Positions 53,427 through 62,192 of a stretch of 64,000 nucleotides of DNA are shown in pieces. The notes beneath the pieces are model-generated. The model had not been told where the DNA came from, ran no database searches, and saw nothing but the letters and a program-made list of their open reading frames with translations. A program made the position numbers and the translations under genes. The stretch is from JAPLJU01 sp036725345 (GTDB taxonomy: Bacteria; Desulfobacterota; Syntrophia; Syntrophales; UBA2192). The stretch covers positions 186,001 to 250,000 of the forward strand of contig DAIMEJ010000001.1 of the NCBI GenBank assembly GCA_036725345.1, given 5' to 3'. The first letter of the stretch is position 1, and every line of letters starts with the position of its first letter.

Positions 53427-54742
53427 AGAAAAAGGAGCACGATTTCAAGATTCAGGATCTCGGGATGCGAAAGATACCATCCCCCCTGACGGTAGGGTAT
53501 TTCAAGACGGATGATGAGCGGATCATCTACGATATTCACCTCAAGCGGGAGGATCCACGCGGGAAGCCTCTGAAATACGGGGACCTGCCGATTTCCATGG
53601 AGATTGCCGGACCCCGGGAGAGGGTCTATTTCGACCCGCCGAAGGTCAAGGCGGCCATCGCCTCCTGCGGCGGTCTCTGTCCCGGGATCAACGACGTCAT
53701 CCGGGCCATCGTCATGGAGCTTCATTTCCGCTACGGTGTCCAGAATATCATCGGGATCCGGTACGGTTTCCAGGGCCTTATCCCTCGCTATGGCCATGAG
53801 GTCATGGAACTGACCTTCGAGATGGTGAAGGAGATCCAGGACCTCGGCGGCAGTATCCTCGCCTCCTCCCGGGGGGATCAGGATGTGGGCGAGATGGTCG
53901 ACGCCCTGGAGCGGATGAACATCAACATTTTCTTCATCATCGGCGGTGACGGGACCATGAGGGCGGCGGAGCTGATCACCCGGGAGGTCACACGAAGAAA
54001 CCTGAGAATCAGCATCATCGGCATCCCGAAGACCATCGACAATGATCTCGTGCTGATCCAGAAAAGCTTCGGTTTCGACACGGCCATTTCCGAGGCCGTC
54101 AAGATCATCCAGTGCGCCCACGTGGAGGCCAAAGGGGCCCCCATGGGCATCGGCCTGGTGAAACTCATGGGCCGCCAGTCCGGCCACATCGCGGCGAGCG
54201 CCGCTCTGGCCGAGGGGAATGCCAACTTCGTCCTGATCCCGGAAATCCCTTTCGAACTGGCAGGTGAAAAGGGCTTTTTGAAATGCCTGGAGAAACGGCT
54301 CGTCAACCGCAAGCACGCCGTCGTTATCGTGGCTGAAGGGGCCGGGCAGAACCTCATCCCGCCCGACGCCTACCCCGCGGCGAGAGACGCTGCGGGGAAC
54401 CTGAAGCTCCGGGACATCGGGCTTTTCCTGAGGGAACAAATCGATCGCCACTTCAAAAAAATCGGCATCGAGATGAATCTCAAGTATATCGACCCGAGTT
54501 ACACCATCCGGAGTGTTCCCGCCAACGCGAGCGACAGCATCCTGTGCGGCGTCCTCGGCCAGTACGCCGTTCACGCCGGCCTGGCGGGCAAGACCGGCAT
54601 GCTCGTCGGGCTGGTCAACGACGCCTTCGTTCACCTCCCGTTCAAGGCCGTGTCTTCACAGAGGAAAACGATTGACCCGAGCGGGAACATGTGGATGCAG
54701 GTGCTGGAATCGACGGGGCAGCCCGAATCCATGAAGGCCTAA
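53423..54742 (+). CDS. pfkA: 6-phosphofructokinase (ATP-type, PFK-A family)
   Basis: Phosphorylates fructose 6-phosphate. The 439-residue form, with an extra N-terminal stretch of about 80 residues, resembles the longer plant/protist-like branch. Core motifs are SCGGLCPGINDVIR, IGGDGTM and PKTIDNDL, with MGRQSGHIAA. The Gly in GGDGT is the ATP-type residue (pyrophosphate enzymes have GGDDT), while the Lys in PKTIDND is typical of pyrophosphate enzymes and of this ATP-using longer group. Together these favour ATP but do not prove it. Confidence 0.88.
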   Translation: MKKKEHDFKIQDLGMRKIPSPLTVGYFKTDDERIIYDIHLKREDPRGKPLKYGDLPISMEIAGPRERVYFDPPKVKAAIASCGGLCPGINDVIRAIVMELHFRYGVQNIIGIRYGFQGLIPRYGHEVMELTFEMVKEIQDLGGSILASSRGDQDVGEMVDALERMNINIFFIIGGDGTMRAAELITREVTRRNLRISIIGIPKTIDNDLVLIQKSFGFDTAISEAVKIIQCAHVEAKGAPMGIGLVKLMGRQSGHIAASAALAEGNANFVLIPEIPFELAGEKGFLKCLEKRLVNRKHAVVIVAEGAGQNLIPPDAYPAARDAAGNLKLRDIGLFLREQIDRHFKKIGIEMNLKYIDPSYTIRSVPANASDSILCGVLGQYAVHAGLAGKTGMLVGLVNDAFVHLPFKAVSSQRKTIDPSGNMWMQVLESTGQPESMKA

Positions 54743-54749
54743 AAAAGAC

Positions 54750-54778
54750 TTGCAAATTTCCGGTGAATGCTTTAGATA
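54750..54778 (+). promoter_or_regulatory. Promoter of rpmB
   Basis: TTGCAA at 54750-54755, a 17-base spacer and TAGATA at 54773-54778, 30 bases before rpmB. Confidence 0.65.
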
Positions 54779-54808
54779 AGCACCCTTAATCTATGCGAGG
54801 AGACGACG

Positions 54809-55006
54809 ATGGCACGAGTCTGTGATGTCTGTGGAAAAGGCCCGGTCGTGGGTCATAATGTGAGCCACGCCAACAACAAGACGAAGCGGATCTGGTATCC
54901 GAACCTTCAGAAGATACAGGTTGTCGATGAAAAGACGAAATCGGTGAAGAAGAAGAAAGTCTGCACCCGGTGCCTGAGGTCGGGGGCCGTGAAAAAAGCC
55001 TTATAA
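54809..55006 (+). CDS. rpmB: Large ribosomal subunit protein bL28
   Basis: A 65-residue 50S protein. It begins MARVCDVCGKGPVVGHNVSHANN, with the conserved RRWxPNLQ-type stretch here read as RIWYPNLQKIQV, and ends CTRCLRSGAVKKAL. The two CXXC pairs (CDVC and CTRC) show the zinc-binding form of L28, not the cysteine-free form used under zinc limitation. A GAGGAG site precedes the ATG. Its end overlaps the convergent gene by 6 bases. Confidence 0.96.
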   Translation: MARVCDVCGKGPVVGHNVSHANNKTKRIWYPNLQKIQVVDEKTKSVKKKKVCTRCLRSGAVKKAL

Positions 55007-55786
55007 GGCGGGCAGGAAGCCCGCAGCCCTGACGACCGTCAGCGTGTGATCCAGAAAAGATTTGTAATCTTCAGAAAGTCCCATCCCCAGGCTGACCCAG
55101 TCTTCCACCTCCCGCCGGACCCTTCCGTCTTCCGGTTCATAGTTGAATTTCTCGATATAGAGACGGGTGCGCCCATCCAGGCTCATGGTCCTGCGGATCC
55201 GGTCCCCCCCGTAAGCCGCGAACCCCCGGTCCATGGCCGTCTCAATGGTCTTCGAGGGAATGTCCAGGAGCCACTGGAGGGTTGAGACCATCTCCGGCCT
55301 CCCGCGGCCCAGGCTGTCGGCGAGCGCTTCAGTGAAGAGATCCAGAAGACTCCCCTCCCGTTCGAAAAGCAGCAGGTCAAAGGCCATCTCGATGAGCATG
55401 TGGGAACGGTAGATGGCTTCATCCGCGCTGATGGGCTTCCCCGACCGCGCATGAAAATCCATGATCCGGGGGACGATGGTCTTTCCCTTTTCATAGGCAT
55501 AGCCCCCGGGATTGGAATGAAACACGTCGGCCCCTTTTTCGGTGACGGTTCCGTAGTGAGCCACATCGTCCACCATGAGGTGAAACTGAACGAAGGCGGC
55601 TTTTCTGAACGCCGCGGGCGCAGCCCGGAACCTCGGAACCCTGTGGGTCATCTGGGATGAGATGGACTCGTGAATGGGCAGGATATCGGGAATGACATTG
55701 TAGATGAGGATGTCGGGGCTCGCGAGCCCTCCGGCGTGCCTTTGCATGAATTCGCGCAGAATCCACGTGTGGGTGTGAAGAAGCAT
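55001..55786 (-). CDS. Hypothetical protein with His-rich N terminus
   Basis: A 261-residue soluble protein. The arrangement MLLHTHTWI, PDILPIHESI, VQFHLMVDDVAHYG and SHMLIEMAFDLLL resembles the metal-ligand pattern of zinc-dependent phospholipase C/HD-like or AcpH-like hydrolases, with repeated His and Asp in helices, but no family is assigned. It lies 8 bases after the DUF4911-like gene, so the two form a leftward pair. Function unknown. Confidence 0.6.
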   Translation of the reverse strand: MLLHTHTWILREFMQRHAGGLASPDILIYNVIPDILPIHESISSQMTHRVPRFRAAPAAFRKAAFVQFHLMVDDVAHYGTVTEKGADVFHSNPGGYAYEKGKTIVPRIMDFHARSGKPISADEAIYRSHMLIEMAFDLLLFEREGSLLDLFTEALADSLGRGRPEMVSTLQWLLDIPSKTIETAMDRGFAAYGGDRIRRTMSLDGRTRLYIEKFNYEPEDGRVRREVEDWVSLGMGLSEDYKSFLDHTLTVVRAAGFLPAL

Positions 55787-55794
55787 AGGATCTT

Positions 55795-56058
55795 TTACAT
55801 CGACGGCCGTCGATGGTGTGTTCGATCGGGTCGTTCCTGTTCGGTTCTGTCGATCGCCATTTCTTCCAGGTCTGCGTCCTGGCCGATGAGACGCAGCATC
55901 TCCTCCGCATCGACCGAAAGTTCCCGGGGAATGGAAAGCCGCAGCAAGCCCTTCTCCGGGTCCACGGTGGTGAGGGTGCCCATGCCCTCATAACCCTCCA
56001 CCAGAAACTGGAAATAGGCGATTTCCTCTGGTTTTACACGGATGTATTTCGTCACCAT
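55795..56058 (-). CDS. DUF4911-like protein
   Basis: An 87-residue protein. The run KYIRVKPEEIAYFQFLVEG, then GYEGMGTLTTVDPEKGLLRL, matches my memory of DUF4911, small proteins from Deltaproteobacteria and clostridia of unknown role. The C terminus is rich in Arg, Glu and His (RTEQERPDRTHHRRPSM). AGGTGA precedes the ATG. First gene of a two-gene leftward set. Confidence 0.65.
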   Translation of the reverse strand: MVTKYIRVKPEEIAYFQFLVEGYEGMGTLTTVDPEKGLLRLSIPRELSVDAEEMLRLIGQDADLEEMAIDRTEQERPDRTHHRRPSM

Positions 56059-56126
56059 TTCAGCCGTTCACCTGCTTGGAATTCTGACGGACATCGGAAG
56101 AAAGGTCAAGGGAAAACGAAATCCTC

Positions 56127-56154
56127 TTGACAGTACGCCCTCTGCTGATAGAAT
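56127..56154 (+). promoter_or_regulatory. Promoter of recJ
   Basis: TTGACA at 56127-56132, a 16-base spacer and TAGAAT at 56149-56154, 75 bases before the recJ ATG. Confidence 0.7.
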
Positions 56155-56228
56155 GACGACCGGCTGCGAGACGACCCTCGAGCGACAACCTGTTACGCGA
56201 AAACGAAACGCTAATTCGGAAGCCCTTC

Positions 56229-57971
56229 ATGATACCCACAACCCGCTGGCGGATACACGAGCCGAGGGAAGAAATAAGAGACCGCCTTGTCGAAGATCTG
56301 GGGATTCATCCCGTCATCGCGCAGGTTTTGATCAACCGCGGCATCCGGAACTCCGATGAGGCCCGGCGGTACCTCTACCCTTCCCTCAAAGACCTCCACA
56401 ATCCCTTTCTTCTGAAGGACATGAAAAGGGGCGTCGATCGGGTGATCCGGGCCATTCGCGACGGAGAAAGGGTGGCCGTTTTCGGCGATTACGACGTTGA
56501 CGGGATCACCTCTGTGGCGCTTCTGTTCAAATTCCTGAGCCAGATACACGACAATACCCTGCACTACATCCCCGACCGGGTTGAAGAGGGTTACAGCCTC
56601 AACCGCCAGGCCATCGATAAATTCCACCAGGGGGGCGTCAAGCTGATCGTCACGGTCGATTGCGGTACCTCGGATCGCGGCGAAGTGGCCTATGCCCGGC
56701 AGCTCGGCATCGATTGCGTCATCCTCGACCACCATGAAGTGCCCGACGAGATTCCCGATGCCGTGGCGGTGGTGAACCCGAACCGGCGTGACTGTCCTTT
56801 TCCATTCAAGCAACTCGCCGGTGTGGGTATCGTTTTCAATTTTCTGATCGCCCTGCGGGGCGGCCTGCGTCATGAGGGGTTCTGGAACGACCGGCCCTAT
56901 CCCAACCTCAGGGAATACCTTGACCTCGTGGCGCTGGGGACCATCGGCGACATCGTACCCCTCGTCGATGAAAACAGAATACTGACCAAGATCGGCCTTG
57001 ACCTGCTCAATGAAAATCATCGGGTGGGTATCAGGGCCCTCAGGGAGTTGGCCGGGCTCGGCAGCAGCGTGATCGACTCCGGTGCGGCATCTTTTTCGCT
57101 GATCCCGCGCATCAATGCCGCCGGCCGAATCGGATCACCGGATGACGCCGTAAGGCTTCTGCTGAGCCAGGACGCCGCCGAGGCCTCCGAGATGGCTGAC
57201 CGACTCGAATCCTACAACCGCGAGCGACAGAGGCTTGAAAAAGCCATCTTCGATGATATTTTTGACCGGCTCGAATCGGACCGGCACCTCCGGGACAAGG
57301 GCGCTTTGGTCCTGTCCTCCACGGACTGGCATCCGGGCGTGATCGGCATCGTGGCTTCCCGTGTCGTGGACCGTTGCTACAAGCCGACGATCCTCATCAG
57401 CCTCCGCAACGGCATCGGCAAGGGCTCCGGGAGAAGCATCGCGGAGTTCAACCTGTATCAGGGGCTGAAACAGTGTGAGTCACTGCTTTTGTCCTTTGGA
57501 GGCCATCGCTACGCGGCCGGGATATCGATCCGCGAAGAAAATATCGAAACCTTTGCGGCGCTTCTCAACGAGATCACGTGGAGGGAGCTGCCCGCCTCCG
57601 ACCTCACGCCGCAGACCGCGATCGACGCCCTGTGCTCATTGAACGACGTCACTCACAGCTTCCTCACCCAGCTGGAAGGGCTGGCCCCTTTCGGGCACAT
57701 GAATCCTGAACCGGTCATCTGCGTCCGCAATGTGCAGATCGCCTCCCCCTCCGTTGTGGGCAACAAGCACCTTCGGATGCGGGTCTTCGGAAACGGGGTG
57801 TCCTGCAACTCCATCTGGTTCAACAAGGGGCATGTCATAGAGGCCCTGAGCAATATGTCCATGGACATCGTTTTCACGCCCCAGATCAATTACTGGAACG
57901 GGTCGTCGTCCATCCAGCTCAAGGTGAAGGACATGGCGGCAGCCGCGCCATTGCCCGATGTCCCCCGATGA
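56229..57971 (+). CDS. recJ: Single-stranded-DNA-specific 5'-3' exonuclease RecJ
   Basis: Acts in mismatch repair and recombination. The 580 residues have the DHH domain, with VAVFGDYDVDGITSVALLF, VTVDCGTSDRGEVAYA, DCVILDHHEVPDEIP and VNPNRRDCPF, and a DHHA1 domain, with SGRSIAEFNLYQGL and LLSFGGHRYAAG, followed by an OB-like C terminus. Most catalytic Asp and His motifs are in place. The 580 residues are near the usual 570-600. Confidence 0.95.
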   Translation: MIPTTRWRIHEPREEIRDRLVEDLGIHPVIAQVLINRGIRNSDEARRYLYPSLKDLHNPFLLKDMKRGVDRVIRAIRDGERVAVFGDYDVDGITSVALLFKFLSQIHDNTLHYIPDRVEEGYSLNRQAIDKFHQGGVKLIVTVDCGTSDRGEVAYARQLGIDCVILDHHEVPDEIPDAVAVVNPNRRDCPFPFKQLAGVGIVFNFLIALRGGLRHEGFWNDRPYPNLREYLDLVALGTIGDIVPLVDENRILTKIGLDLLNENHRVGIRALRELAGLGSSVIDSGAASFSLIPRINAAGRIGSPDDAVRLLLSQDAAEASEMADRLESYNRERQRLEKAIFDDIFDRLESDRHLRDKGALVLSSTDWHPGVIGIVASRVVDRCYKPTILISLRNGIGKGSGRSIAEFNLYQGLKQCESLLLSFGGHRYAAGISIREENIETFAALLNEITWRELPASDLTPQTAIDALCSLNDVTHSFLTQLEGLAPFGHMNPEPVICVRNVQIASPSVVGNKHLRMRVFGNGVSCNSIWFNKGHVIEALSNMSMDIVFTPQINYWNGSSSIQLKVKDMAAAAPLPDVPR

Positions 57972-58007
57972 CGGATTTCCCCGCCCGGGCTTTTTTACCC
58001 TTTTGTG

Positions 58008-58036
58008 TTGACCTTTGAAGGGAAGCGGTTTAATTT
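58008..58036 (+). promoter_or_regulatory. Promoter of the first ferritin-like gene
   Basis: TTGACC at 58008-58013, a 17-base spacer and TAATTT at 58031-58036, 32 bases before the ATG at 58069. Confidence 0.65.
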
Positions 58037-58068
58037 AGACCTGAATGACTTCTTCTGGAGGAGATGAT

Positions 58069-58536
58069 ATGGGGTGTGAAAAACTTGTCGATGCCGTAGG
58101 GCTGGCGATCAAAAAGGAGGAAGAGGCCTTCGCGTTTTACATGGAACTCGCCGGCACCGTGGAGGACAAAGAAGCGAAAGAAACACTGCGCTTTCTCGCC
58201 GGTGAAGAGAAAAAACACAAGGAATTCCTGGAAAAATTCCGTCAGGGCGGGTGCTATTTGGGTGGATTGGCCATGAGGGAACCCCTGGACTACAAGGTCG
58301 CCCAGCACCTGGAGGTCCCTGACCCGAAAAAAGACATGAAATCGAAGGATGTTTATCTGGTGGCCGCCTTCCGTGAGCAACATGCCCATGACTTCTACAA
58401 GGGCCTTGCGGACTTGCATCCCGCCGGCGAGGTCAAAGAACTCCTGCTCAAAATGGCGAATGAGGAACTCAAGCACAAGGAAAAGGTTGAGTATCTCTAC
58501 GTCAACACGGCGTTTCCCCAGCTGGCGGGCGGCTGA
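58069..58536 (+). CDS. Ferritin-like (rubrerythrin-type di-iron) protein 1
   Basis: A 155-residue four-helix protein. Helix motifs EEEAFAFYMEL, GEEKKHKEFLEKF (EXXH), REQHAHDFYKGL and NEELKHKEKVEYLY (EXXH) supply the di-iron Glu and His ligands seen in the rubrerythrin domain. There is no C-terminal rubredoxin domain, so it is an erythrin-like form for peroxide or iron handling. GGAGGAGATGAT gives a good SD; an earlier in-frame ATG adds 8 residues and is less likely. A second ferritin-like gene and a peroxiredoxin lie 1.2-2.3 kb downstream. Confidence 0.85.
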   Translation: MGCEKLVDAVGLAIKKEEEAFAFYMELAGTVEDKEAKETLRFLAGEEKKHKEFLEKFRQGGCYLGGLAMREPLDYKVAQHLEVPDPKKDMKSKDVYLVAAFREQHAHDFYKGLADLHPAGEVKELLLKMANEELKHKEKVEYLYVNTAFPQLAGG

Positions 58537-58538
58537 GT

Positions 58539-59594
58539 TCAGGGTTTCTGCGGGACGGTACCTGCCAGGTCCACCGATGCCTGAACCAGCCCCTTCAGCA
58601 GGCTGGCCATCTTCATGAAATCAAGGGTATCGATCGTGTCGGTTTCCTTGTGGTAATTGGGGTTCCGGTAGAAAGCCGTGTCGGTAATCATGACGGCCGG
58701 GAATCCCATTTTCCAGAAAGACCGGTGGTCTGAAAAATCCACGCCTGGCACAAAGGGGATCGTCGCTATCCCTTCCACGGGAATCGTCGATCCTCTTTTT
58801 ATGGAATCTCTGACGCTTTCAACCAGCGGCCTTGATTGCAGGTTGCCCACAATGCTGATGAAGTCGGGTGTAGAGGAATAAAGACGGCTCATGCCCGGTA
58901 CGGGAAAGGCTTGACCGCCCACTTTGCTGTCGTAGTACCCGACCATCTCCAGGCACAGCATGGCGCTGACCGTTTCTTTCGTTTCCTTCAGGTGACTGGC
59001 ATAGACATAGCTCCCCTGGTGACGGGATCTGAAAAGTGGCGGCTCCTCCAGGGTGAAGAAAACGAACCGAAGCGACCTCAGCGGCCTGTGGTCCTTCAGG
59101 AGGCGGCAGAGCTCGAGGAGGACGGCCACGGCGCTCGCGTTGTCGTCGGCGCCGGGTGTGCCATACACCGTGTCATAGTGTGCACCGATAATGACCGAAC
59201 CGCTTTCATGGCCCTGCCCTGGAATCGCCATGATGATGTTTTTGAAGGTTTTTCCCTTGTACTCGTAACTCTGCAGGCTGTAGGCGCACCCGGTGTCTTC
59301 GAGGACCTTTCTGATGTAATTTTCCGCTTCGTTGAGCTTGTCGTGCTCGTAGAAGCTTCTGGACCCGATACGGACGGTCAGGTTTTCCACGTGTTCGTGG
59401 AGTCGCCTGACTTCGAGGTCCGTAAAGGTGTCGGCGCGGAGATGGACGGAGGAACTCATCTTGATCTTCAGGACGGGGTAGAGAAAAATTGTGAGCGCAG
59501 CGATGACGATGACTAATATTGCGTAAATCATTATCCGGGTCATGGCGGGGGCGTTTCGGGACTCGCTGTCCTGCCGTGTGTTACGGGCATTCAT
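58539..59594 (-). CDS. M28 family zinc peptidase, membrane-anchored
   Basis: An exported or anchored aminopeptidase of about 351 residues. It has one N-terminal hydrophobic segment (IMIYAILVIVIAALTIFLYP), then the M28 domain. Zinc ligands appear in GAHYDTVYGTPGADDNASA (His, Asp), FTLEEPP (Glu pair), LEMVGYYD (Asp/Glu) and NYHKETDTID (His). The start is uncertain: ATGs at 59594 and 59543 and a TTG at 59618 are possible, none with a clear SD. It lies between the two ferritin genes on the opposite strand. Substrate unknown. Confidence 0.85.
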   Translation of the reverse strand: MNARNTRQDSESRNAPAMTRIMIYAILVIVIAALTIFLYPVLKIKMSSSVHLRADTFTDLEVRRLHEHVENLTVRIGSRSFYEHDKLNEAENYIRKVLEDTGCAYSLQSYEYKGKTFKNIIMAIPGQGHESGSVIIGAHYDTVYGTPGADDNASAVAVLLELCRLLKDHRPLRSLRFVFFTLEEPPLFRSRHQGSYVYASHLKETKETVSAMLCLEMVGYYDSKVGGQAFPVPGMSRLYSSTPDFISIVGNLQSRPLVESVRDSIKRGSTIPVEGIATIPFVPGVDFSDHRSFWKMGFPAVMITDTAFYRNPNYHKETDTIDTLDFMKMASLLKGLVQASVDLAGTVPQKP

Positions 59595-59671
59595 ACACGA
59601 CAGGGGGTTTTTTGACAAGGGGGATTTAGGAACGGGCTCAAAAGCCGCGGCGCCCCCGCGAACAAAACGCC

Positions 59672-59700
59672 TTTTGAACGGTCTCTTGTTCTGGTATAAT
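59672..59700 (+). promoter_or_regulatory. Promoter of the second ferritin-like gene
   Basis: An extended -10 TGGTATAAT, with TATAAT at 59695-59700. The -35 match is TTGAAC or the overlapping TTTTGA about 15-17 bases upstream. It is 67 bases before the ATG at 59768. Confidence 0.55.
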
Positions 59701-59767
59701 TACTATGAGAAAGCGGTCCCGCATGAAGAAAAGCCCCCATGTTAAGGTGTAGGGAAGGAGAAAGCAG

Positions 59768-60292
59768 ATGAAGAAGGAAGAACGTTTGAGCGCCATTGAA
59801 ATTGCCCTGAAAAACGAGATGACGGAGCGGGAGTTCTACCTGAAAAACGCCCGGCGGACGAAGAATCCCCTCGGCAAGGCCATGTTCAAACAAATCGCCG
59901 ATGACGAACTCGAGCATTACGAACGGCTGAAGGAGCTGCACAAGACCTGGAAGAAACAGGGCAAGTGGCCTGCGTCTCTTCCCCTGACGGTCAAAGGGAC
60001 CGCCGTCAGGGATGTCTTGAAAGCCATTGTCAAAAAAGTGGACCAGGCGCCGCCGGGCGACGACGATGATCTCAAGGCCATCCGCGTCGCGCTGGATTTC
60101 GAGGCCAAGGGGGAAAAATATTACGCAAAGCTCCGCGACGCTTCCACGGAGTCGAGTGAAAAATCCTTTTTCGATCTCCTCTCGAAGATCGAACGGGAAC
60201 ACTATCTCTCCCTTAAAGACACGGAGGAGTTCTACGTGAGCCCGGATTCTTGGTACCGGAAAAAGGAACACCTGATGGTGGACGGCGGCTGA
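59768..60292 (+). CDS. Ferritin-like (rubrerythrin-type di-iron) protein 2
   Basis: A 174-residue four-helix protein. Iron-ligand helices are KNEMTEREFYLKNA, DDELEHYERLKEL (EXXH), ALDFEAKGEKYYAKL and EREHYLSLKDTEEFY (EXXH). A ~20-residue acidic loop (PPGDDDD) links the two helix pairs. It lacks a rubredoxin domain. Together with the first ferritin gene and the peroxiredoxin directly following (59 bases), it looks like an oxidative-stress defence group, as is common in anaerobes. Confidence 0.85.
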   Translation: MKKEERLSAIEIALKNEMTEREFYLKNARRTKNPLGKAMFKQIADDELEHYERLKELHKTWKKQGKWPASLPLTVKGTAVRDVLKAIVKKVDQAPPGDDDDLKAIRVALDFEAKGEKYYAKLRDASTESSEKSFFDLLSKIEREHYLSLKDTEEFYVSPDSWYRKKEHLMVDGG

Positions 60293-60351
60293 TCGTACGT
60301 CAACGGGAGGACCCGGCACATCCGGTCCTATTTGAAGAAAGGGGGTACAGG

Positions 60352-60816
60352 ATGACTGAAAAACAGGTGCTTGCGGTCGGGAAGGCGGCTCAGGATTTTA
60401 CCCTGAGTGACCAGAGTGGTCAGGCCTTTCACCTTTCGGAGTTCAGGGGGAAAAAGGTTCTCTTATCCTTCCACCCCCTGGCATGGACATCCATCTGCGC
60501 TACACAGATGCAGGACCTTGAGAAGAATGCAGACGTCTTCGACAGGTCGGGAACGGCGGCGGTCGGGGTCAGCATCGACAGCGTTCCCTGCAAGAAGGCG
60601 TGGGCCGACAGTCTCGGGATTAAGAAAACGAGACTCCTTGCCGATTTCTGGCCCCATGGGGCCGTGGCGAAATCCCTTGGTGTCTTTCGCGATGAAAACG
60701 GCTTTTCGGAGCGCTGCAATATCATCCTGGATGAAAAGGGGAAGGTCCTCTTCGTGAAAATCTACCCGATCAAGCAGCTCCCCGACATAAAGGAAATTCT
60801 CGACGTAATTAAATAA
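60352..60816 (+). CDS. Peroxiredoxin (AhpC/TSA family)
   Basis: Thiol peroxidase that reduces hydroperoxides. The 154 residues have the active-site pattern PXXXTXXC in HPLAWTSICATQ, with Cys as the peroxidatic residue. A second Cys in SVPCKKAWAD could serve as resolving residue. TLSDQSGQAFHLSEFRGKKVLL is the classical N-terminal thioredoxin-fold start. The ATG at 60352 follows AAAGGGGG closely; an upstream frame from 60250 is rejected because it adds 34 unrelated residues. Confidence 0.92.
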   Translation: MTEKQVLAVGKAAQDFTLSDQSGQAFHLSEFRGKKVLLSFHPLAWTSICATQMQDLEKNADVFDRSGTAAVGVSIDSVPCKKAWADSLGIKKTRLLADFWPHGAVAKSLGVFRDENGFSERCNIILDEKGKVLFVKIYPIKQLPDIKEILDVIK

Positions 60817-60857
60817 CTTATTGTTTCAAAAGATTTATCATCTGCAGTCGCTCATGT

Positions 60858-62117
60858 CTATTTCCATGGACGGCGATCCTTGATGAGGTCGCCGTCCAGC
60901 GTTCCCGGTTCGACCCATACACACTCATCAATGCCCACGGTGCACAGGTTCCGGAAGGTCTTTTCAAAGAGCGACCTCAATGCCGCCTCGTCCCCCGCCC
61001 TTTCCAGACGCACCCTCAGGATGTCCCTGTCGGCCTTGCGGTCAACCTCCAGCTGAAATTTAATCCCCGGCAGTTGATCCCCCACCTTTTTGAGCTGACT
61101 CGGCGCAACGAACATCCCCCGGACCTTGACGGCGTCACCTACCCTGCCGGCGATGCCCGTCAAACGATAGGCGGTCCTCCCGCACGGGCAGGAGGATTCG
61201 TCGAGGGAAGAGAGATCCCCCGTGGCGAAACGGAAGAGGTAGAAGATGTCGTTGGGCCTCGTGACGACGACCTCTCCGAGCGTCCCCGGCGGGACGGCCT
61301 TTCCCGTCTCCGGATCGACGATCTCCACGACGACCTCTTCACAGAGGTGCCATCCCTTTTTCTCCCTGCATTCGTAGGCCACATCGCCGACTTCGGTGGC
61401 ACCGTACATCTGATAGGTGTCGATGCCGTATTCACGCTCGAACCTCGAACGGAGCGAAACATCCAGGGGCTCCGCAGCGAAACCGGCACGTCGGAGCCTG
61501 AATTCCTTCCGGACGTCATGGCCAAGCTCCTCGGCGCGCTTCATGATAGCCGCAAGGAAGCTGGGCGTTCCGGTATACCCCGTAATCCGGAGATCACGCA
61601 GGAGCTGAACCTGGATGTCGGCGCTCGCCGTGCCCGAGGGTACGACGGTGGCGCCGACCCGGCGAAGCCCGCCATGAAAGGTAAGGCCTGCCGCGACGAG
61701 GTGGTAGGAGAAGGCGTTTAGTACGGTGTCACCCGGCCTGAAGCCCGCGGCCCAGTATGCCCTCGCCCAGAGGGGGTCTTCTTCCGGCAGATGGGGCTCA
61801 TAGACGGGGCCGGGCGAGGTGAAAACCCGACCGACGGCGGCTTTCGGGTTTTCCAGCCCCCCGTAGGGTGGATTTTCCATTTCCATCTCGATGAGTTTTG
61901 CACGGGAAATGACCGGCAGTTTTTCCAGATTCCCGACCGTACGGAACTCCGAAGGGTCACACCCGAGATCGTCGATCGTTTTCCGGAAGCGCGTCGACCT
62001 TTCGTAGGCCCGCCGGATCATCCGGGCCAGTTTCGTGTCCTGATCGCGTCTTCTTCTCGCGGCCGACCGGGCCTCTTTGTCGTCGTAGAAGACCTGCCGT
62101 GTCCCTCTTTTCTTCAT
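60858..62117 (-). CDS. Phenylacetate-CoA ligase-like adenylating enzyme (PaaK family)
   Basis: A 419-residue ANL-superfamily protein of the PaaK branch. Matches are in YERSTRFRKTIDDLG, DLGYTGTP-type region (here RITGYTGTPSFLAAIM), MYGATEVGDVAYEC, FATGDLSSLDESSCPCGRT and GRVGDAVKVRGMFVAPSQL. The family's usual SSGTTG phosphate-binding loop is not present; the corresponding site reads VFTSPGPVYEPHL, a variant also known from PaaK-like proteins near Liv transporters. Activity is therefore uncertain. It is encoded behind livM-livF, probably in one operon. A strong GGAGG lies before the ATG. Confidence 0.8.
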   Translation of the reverse strand: MKKRGTRQVFYDDKEARSAARRRRDQDTKLARMIRRAYERSTRFRKTIDDLGCDPSEFRTVGNLEKLPVISRAKLIEMEMENPPYGGLENPKAAVGRVFTSPGPVYEPHLPEEDPLWARAYWAAGFRPGDTVLNAFSYHLVAAGLTFHGGLRRVGATVVPSGTASADIQVQLLRDLRITGYTGTPSFLAAIMKRAEELGHDVRKEFRLRRAGFAAEPLDVSLRSRFEREYGIDTYQMYGATEVGDVAYECREKKGWHLCEEVVVEIVDPETGKAVPPGTLGEVVVTRPNDIFYLFRFATGDLSSLDESSCPCGRTAYRLTGIAGRVGDAVKVRGMFVAPSQLKKVGDQLPGIKFQLEVDRKADRDILRVRLERAGDEAALRSLFEKTFRNLCTVGIDECVWVEPGTLDGDLIKDRRPWK

Positions 62118-62192
62118 TTAAACCTCCACAGTCGTGTTTGCATTGAGCGGGATTCCTCCTGCGAATAGACGGTTTTTGGACTGCTCTGACGC

